Of a DNA stretch of 64,000 nucleotides, positions 60,102 to 64,000 are shown piece after piece (the stretch's first letter is position 1; every line of letters begins with the position of its first letter). Under the pieces are notes generated by a model. It had not been told where the DNA came from, did not search any database, and saw nothing but the letters and a program-made list of their open reading frames with translations. The position numbers and the translations under genes were made by a program. Source of the DNA: Apophysomyces variabilis (taxonomy: Eukaryota; Mucoromycota; Mucoromycetes; Mucorales; Mucoraceae); contig MZZL01000064.1 in assembly GCA_002749535.1 (NCBI GenBank), forward strand, positions 186,001 through 250,000. Reading direction: 5' to 3'.

Positions 60102-61571
60102 TCAAAACTCCAAAGGATCTTTCTTCCCCGGCAAAGATCCGCAGCCGACACCCAAACGACGTGTGCTCGTCTTCTGCGCAGCAGCTGACAGTGCTGTACC
60201 GGACAAAGAATCCTTCGTTTTCTTTGTCTTGTCTTCTGGCGGTGGCTCGGTACGTCGCGTACTGACACCTCCTTCTGGCGGTAGATGGAATGTCTCTATC
60301 GTGAATCGTTTTCGACGGAGTTTGAACGCAAGGTCATTGCTGCCTCCGCCAGACAACACGGATAACTTCGTGCTGGGAGGTAAAAGAGAATTCAAGACGG
60401 GAAGCTTATCCACATGGAAAAAGCCGTGATAATTTTGTGTGTATGGAGCATCGTTATGGACAGGAGAGCCTATAGTATAACCCTAAACACGCCATCATCA
60501 TCTTCACTATCATCCTACGTACCAGCAAAGGACTCAATGCCAATCACTCCATCCACTATATGTTCTATACGTCGAATAAAGCTGGGATTATCGTACAAAT
60601 ACGCAGGAATTGTAACAAGTGCAGCGCCAAAGGAAAAACGTAACAGGCCTCGTAAGGCATGAAAAAATTTGTACACGTCCTAAAGACCTTATCAATTTGA
60701 CGCGTCTAGTTACCATATCGCGTCCATTCTTACATAGGCTGATTTACAGCGCCAGCTGGGAGAAGCTAAGGAATGAATGCCGATTCGGAGCGCGTTACGA
60801 GGTGTGTTAGGTGGCATGGCAATAGCCGAACTGATAAACAAACGTTGAATGGCTATTCCTAGCATAACGAAACGGCACTAACCTAAAACCTCCTTTGACG
60901 ACCACCTGTCGAATGTCATCAAGTAACGTTCCGTAGTCGTCACTATCGTCCATCTCGAATTCTGTCGAACGATCAATAATCGTTGTCTTAGCCTCATCTA
61001 AAATGTCCTGAGGAATCCTCTTAGTAAGATCAAATAAACTACAATAGGGTGGTGGATCAGTAGATGCGGGTTTGGGTGTAGTTGTTGTTTCTGTTGTTGG
61101 CGTAGTTGTTTTAGTAGTAGTAGCTGTCGTTGTCGTTGTAGGCGAGGATGCTCTGATACTTGATCCAAACTTTTTCAGATGCGAATATCTCCAGGCGATT
61201 TTCATACGATCATTATCGGACCGGCTCGCTTTGGTAGCTTCCGCATCGTCATCGTCGTCAGGTTCGGCTGCGTTAGCCAACCACATCAAATTTCGCAACA
61301 ATTCTTCCGGATCGTCATCGCGTGAAGCTAATGCACAGTGGTGTCCGGAAGCGACACCTTGTGCAAGGAAGTATTTAAGCAGCAGTTGAGCGTAGGACGT
61401 TGCGCGGTCTTCTTTGACTAATAGAACGGTACCGACTGGTAATCCACCACCGAGGATATCGTCGAGTGAGGGCACCCCAGTCGAGATCAAAAGCTGACCG
61501 TTGTATGCACTCAGTCGTGAACCTGGAGGTAATTTCGGCTGTTGATCCACATTTCGTCGTTTGAAACTCAT
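60102..61571 (-). CDS. ELP4: Elongator complex subunit 4 (Elp4/PAXNEB)
   Basis: Starts at ATG 61571 (MSFKRRNVDQQPKLPPGSRL); an upstream ATG at 61652 is less likely because the family sequence begins here. Conserved core: QLLISTGVPSLDDILGGGLP, VGTVLLVKEDRATSYAQLLL, KYFLAQGVASGHHCALASRD and MKIAWRYSHLKKFG. A Thr-rich low-complexity insert (about 61050-61140) interrupts the domain. Further exons give NALRIGIHSLASPSW, DVYKFFHALRGLLRFSFGAA, IEHIVDGVIGIESF, NYHGFFHVDKLPVLNSLLPP and FTIETFHLPPEGG. Elp4 forms the RecA-like hexameric ring with Elp5 and Elp6 in Elongator, which modifies wobble uridines of tRNA. The Walker motifs are degenerate, as in the family. It ends with TAA-side codon GKKDPLEF at 60102. 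Confidence 0.95.
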
Positions 61572-61860
61572 GGTGGAGGAGCACCAGCGAACGGATATGG
61601 CAGAGAACGTCAAAAATCCCAGGAATTTTTTGACGTCGAAAGTTTCATCCAATCATATCAAGGCTTTAATACATGGTTCAGTTGGACGAAAAGGGTTCAA
61701 AAAGGAGAGAATATATAATGCTTATTGAATTGTTATTTGACACAGCTCTAAGCATTAAAGCTAGTAAATGTATGTCTTTAGTAAAGCAATATAGATGAAA
61801 CTCATGAAGTCGTTTGCGTCATTTGATATATCCAGACGAAATTGCATACTGTTTCTTGAA
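61572..61860. promoter_or_regulatory. ELP4 promoter side
   Basis: About 290 bases between the ELP4 start codon and the left end of transposon copy B. It presumably keeps the ELP4 proximal promoter. AT-rich; nothing else seen. Confidence 0.4.
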
Positions 61861-63298
61861 CAATTTTTTACGCTACTCTAAATAAATTTTGCGCTAAATA
61901 TGCGTCATTAGTAAATGGATTATGCGGGAAATATATTTTACTTACCTCAACTTGGTCATTCCGCGGACACAAAATTCATTCGAGCAGCGTAAAAGAATCT
62001 TCATGGTTAGTAAATGGAAGGATAGCTTGTCATCTTTTTTTTTCTTACTTACCCCCGAAGGGTAATCCTATCCAAAGGTGGGGGCGGCGAGAGAGAGAGA
62101 GAGAGGCACGGCTTCCATGAGTGGCCGGTTTGTGTGTAACGCACTGCAGAGGACTTGAAGCGATGCAACACCTGGCGAGGACTTGGAAGCAGAAGATAAT
62201 GAATGACACTGTGCATAAACAGACAAGATTTCTTTTTCACTTACCTAGTGGAGTGCAGGGAGCTTACTCACACAACCAAGGTGGTTCGGGACAGAGGTCA
62301 TGCAGGATAAAGGTTACAGAAGAGGGATATCAGTCATTCAACGCGAAATACATACCGGGGATGTTTTGGATAACAGAGTCAAAGAATTGAAAAGATGTTG
62401 TCCCTTCGCTTTTAAATAGTACGGGATTACTGAAACCAAAAATCACAGTCATGGATAAGAAATCGATGGATATCTTATGGATGACAACAATTCTCCCAAG
62501 AGTAAAGATGGACTCAGTCTGACAGAAGGTCTGGAACATAATGGAACATCTGTAGAGGAAATATACCCTCTTCGTTTGTTTCTATACGTCATTGATGATA
62601 TCATATCCGTTTCGGTCAGTTATGGCATCAGAAGCTGTCAGGGCAAGGTACCCAGTCCCGGTTTTGCTCAATTGTATTGCCTTACATTGCACTTTTATTT
62701 TCCCTGCAAGTAGTTATATTCTCCTTTTCTTCTGTTGTATCTTAAACTTTGTCTATTAGGCAATCACAAAAGATTGGATTGCCACGGAATGAACGCTTAG
62801 TATATTGTCATAGATAATGTACCCATCCATACACCAGTCAAGGTTAAGCAGTTGGTCGAAGAAAGAGGATACAAAGGTCTCTATCCTCCTCCCAAGTCTC
62901 CCTTTCTCAACCCAATAAAAGAGTTTTGGCCCAAAGTAAGGGCTGGGGTAATAAAAGAGCCCTACGAGTTGACGATAACCTTCAAGAGCGTATTGTTCAA
63001 GCAGCGCGAAAAGTAAAGCACTCAGACTGTCAAAGATGGATCTGACACGCAGAGAGGTTTTTTGTTAGATGCAATAATAGAGAACCACTTCTTTAAATAG
63101 ACTGGTCTTGATGTGGTTTGAAATAAACTATCTCAGTAAATAGTGAACATGGACACGACTTTACGCAAAGAAGGATAGTCTGGCCGCAAATATTTCATCT
63201 AATCATGCAAAAGCATTTTTTGGATTCCGCAAAAACTTGAATCCCAGTTTGCAAATAAAAAATAGAAACACGCAGACAAATAGGAAAAACACAGTAAA
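61861..63298 (+). mobile_element. Tc1/mariner-like transposon, decayed, copy B
   Basis: Matches 40432-41903 from CAATTTTTTACGCT to about GGAAAAACA, with few substitutions over more than 1.4 kb. Differences by eye: copy B lacks about 26-40 bases near 61885-61900 between two TTGCG repeats of copy A, lacks 13 bases found near 40946 in copy A, has one GA unit more in the microsatellite, and carries changes in the transposase that shift the frame after FWPKV. Transposase remnants VIDNVPIHTPVKVKQLVEE and LYPPPKSPFLNPIKEFWPKV are shared. It is a dead copy inserted between ELP4 and the aldolase gene. Confidence 0.8.
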
Positions 63299-63417
63299 AG
63301 CAGCACACATGATTTCAGACCAAGTCACTCACTACTGTCAGGTTTATGTTGGTTGGATGGTGAGAATTCTCTCACACTCTCAACTTAATACCCTTTCTCT
63401 TTTTTTCTTTTCTCACA
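63299..63417. promoter_or_regulatory. Short leader between transposon and aldolase gene
   Basis: About 120 bases from the transposon edge to the ATG. A pyrimidine-rich tract (63391-63413, CCCTTTCTCTTTTTTTC) directly precedes CTCACAATG, which resembles a core promoter or 5' leader. Confidence 0.4.
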
Positions 63418-64000
63418 ATGCAGTTGACGCCTCTTGGGAAAGGCGTATTTGTTCCTATACCCACATTTTTTGATTCTGATGAGGACTTGGATATTCCATC
63501 TCTAGAGAAGCATATCAAAATGCTCGCTAGAACTGGAATATCCGGTATTATCTTTCTTGGGTCCATGGGAGAAGCTGCTCACTTAACATTGGAGGAGCGT
63601 GAGCAAGTCATACGAGCTGGATGCCAGTTTGTTAAGAAAGAAAATCCATCGCTTAAGATTGTCGCCGGAGCAAGTGCTCCTTCCGCTAGACAGACAATTC
63701 AACTGTGTAAAAATGCAGCCGACGCTGGGGCTGAGTTTGCTCTTGTGTTGCCACCTTCTTACTACCGCACATGCATGGATAATCAAGCTGTCGTGACCTA
63801 CTTTAGCGCAGTAGCAGATGGCTCACCTATTCCGCTCATTATCTACAATTACCCTGGTGTCTGCCAAGGCTTGGATATTAGTGTGGACGTCTTAGTGGAG
63901 CTTTCAAAGCACAAAAACATTATAGGTGTCAAGGCGACAGATGGAAATATTGGTAAAATAGGTTACCTCGCGGAACATACCGATCCTTCAGGTTTGTGTC
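63418..64000 (+). CDS. DapA/DHDPS-family aldolase (3' truncated by window edge)
   Basis: Starts at ATG 63418 (MQLTPLGKGVFVPIPTFFDS) and stays open for 194 codons to the edge. The family motif order is clear: VPIPTFFDSDEDLDIPSLEK at the N-terminus, GIIFLGSMGEAAHLTLEERE (the GTTGE-type loop, here GSMGE), VAGASAPSARQTIQLCKNAA, ALVLPPSYY, PLIIYNYPGV with the catalytic Tyr, and NIIGVKATDGNIGK with the Schiff-base Lys. This is a class I aldolase of the DHDPS/NAL superfamily. In fungi the likely activity is on 2-oxo acids such as 4-hydroxy-2-oxoglutarate or L-threo-3-deoxy-hexulosonate (galacturonate breakdown), not lysine synthesis, which uses the aminoadipate route in fungi. Substrate is not decidable here. 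Confidence 0.88.
   Translation, partial: MQLTPLGKGVFVPIPTFFDSDEDLDIPSLEKHIKMLARTGISGIIFLGSMGEAAHLTLEEREQVIRAGCQFVKKENPSLKIVAGASAPSARQTIQLCKNAADAGAEFALVLPPSYYRTCMDNQAVVTYFSAVADGSPIPLIIYNYPGVCQGLDISVDVLVELSKHKNIIGVKATDGNIGKIGYLAEHTDPSGLC

Noticed and set aside
60807..61652. ELP4 start at 61652
   Set aside because: The family sequence begins at the internal Met at 61571; the extra 27 residues have no counterpart.

Overview
The window is eukaryotic and looks fungal, most likely an early-diverging mould of the Mucoromycota (Mucorales-like). The genes are dense and intron-rich. Introns are short (about 45-80 bases), with GT...AG borders and often a CTAAC- or CTAAT-like branch site. The families are typical fungal housekeeping genes, and the mobile elements resemble ones I know from Mucorales. 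The lineage is inferred from family content and was not tested by search.

Layout. 1-1364: 3' end of a SAC3/GANP-like mRNA-export gene (+), then about 2.4 kb without a recognisable gene. 3726-7042: SCYL1-like pseudokinase (-), divergent from ULA1/NAE1, the NEDD8 E1 subunit (+, 7914-10104). 10208-11860: hexokinase (-), divergent from RAD5-like helicase/E3 ligase (+, 12152-15641), which ends 36 bases from SAM50 (-, 15678-17448). 18536-20974: STE-like protein kinase (+). 21989-25490: NMA111/HtrA-type protease (-), divergent from a class II histone deacetylase (+, 25615-28204). 28959-30585: POLD3 (-). 31143-32970: NAD kinase (-), divergent from a PPR protein (+, 33940-36294).

36295-42740 is an accessory zone. 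It holds a repeat-associated ORF split by a run of Ns with identical 550-base flanks, a decayed Tc1/mariner-like transposon, and gene fragments. 42741-53049 returns to host genes: Nha1-like Na+/H+ antiporter (-), WW-domain protein (-), Sog2-like protein (+) and an F-box/leucine-rich-repeat protein (-).

53412-56272 is a second mobile-DNA graveyard. Its main content is a broken gene whose C-terminus has the zinc ribbon and RD(V/L) motif of the TnpB/Fanzor type. Nearby are further coding remnants and a small inverted-repeat element containing a perfect 16-bp hairpin. After it come a short two-exon gene (+), a GT31-like/GT34 fusion glycosyltransferase (-) and ELP4 (-). A second copy of the Tc1/mariner-like element follows, inserted between ELP4 and a DapA-family aldolase that runs off the right edge.

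The genes do not form one pathway. The most interesting content is the Fanzor/TnpB-like relic, the fused glycosyltransferase, a 14-base microexon in the deacetylase active site, and the young transposon pair. No rRNA, tRNA or CRISPR array was recognised.
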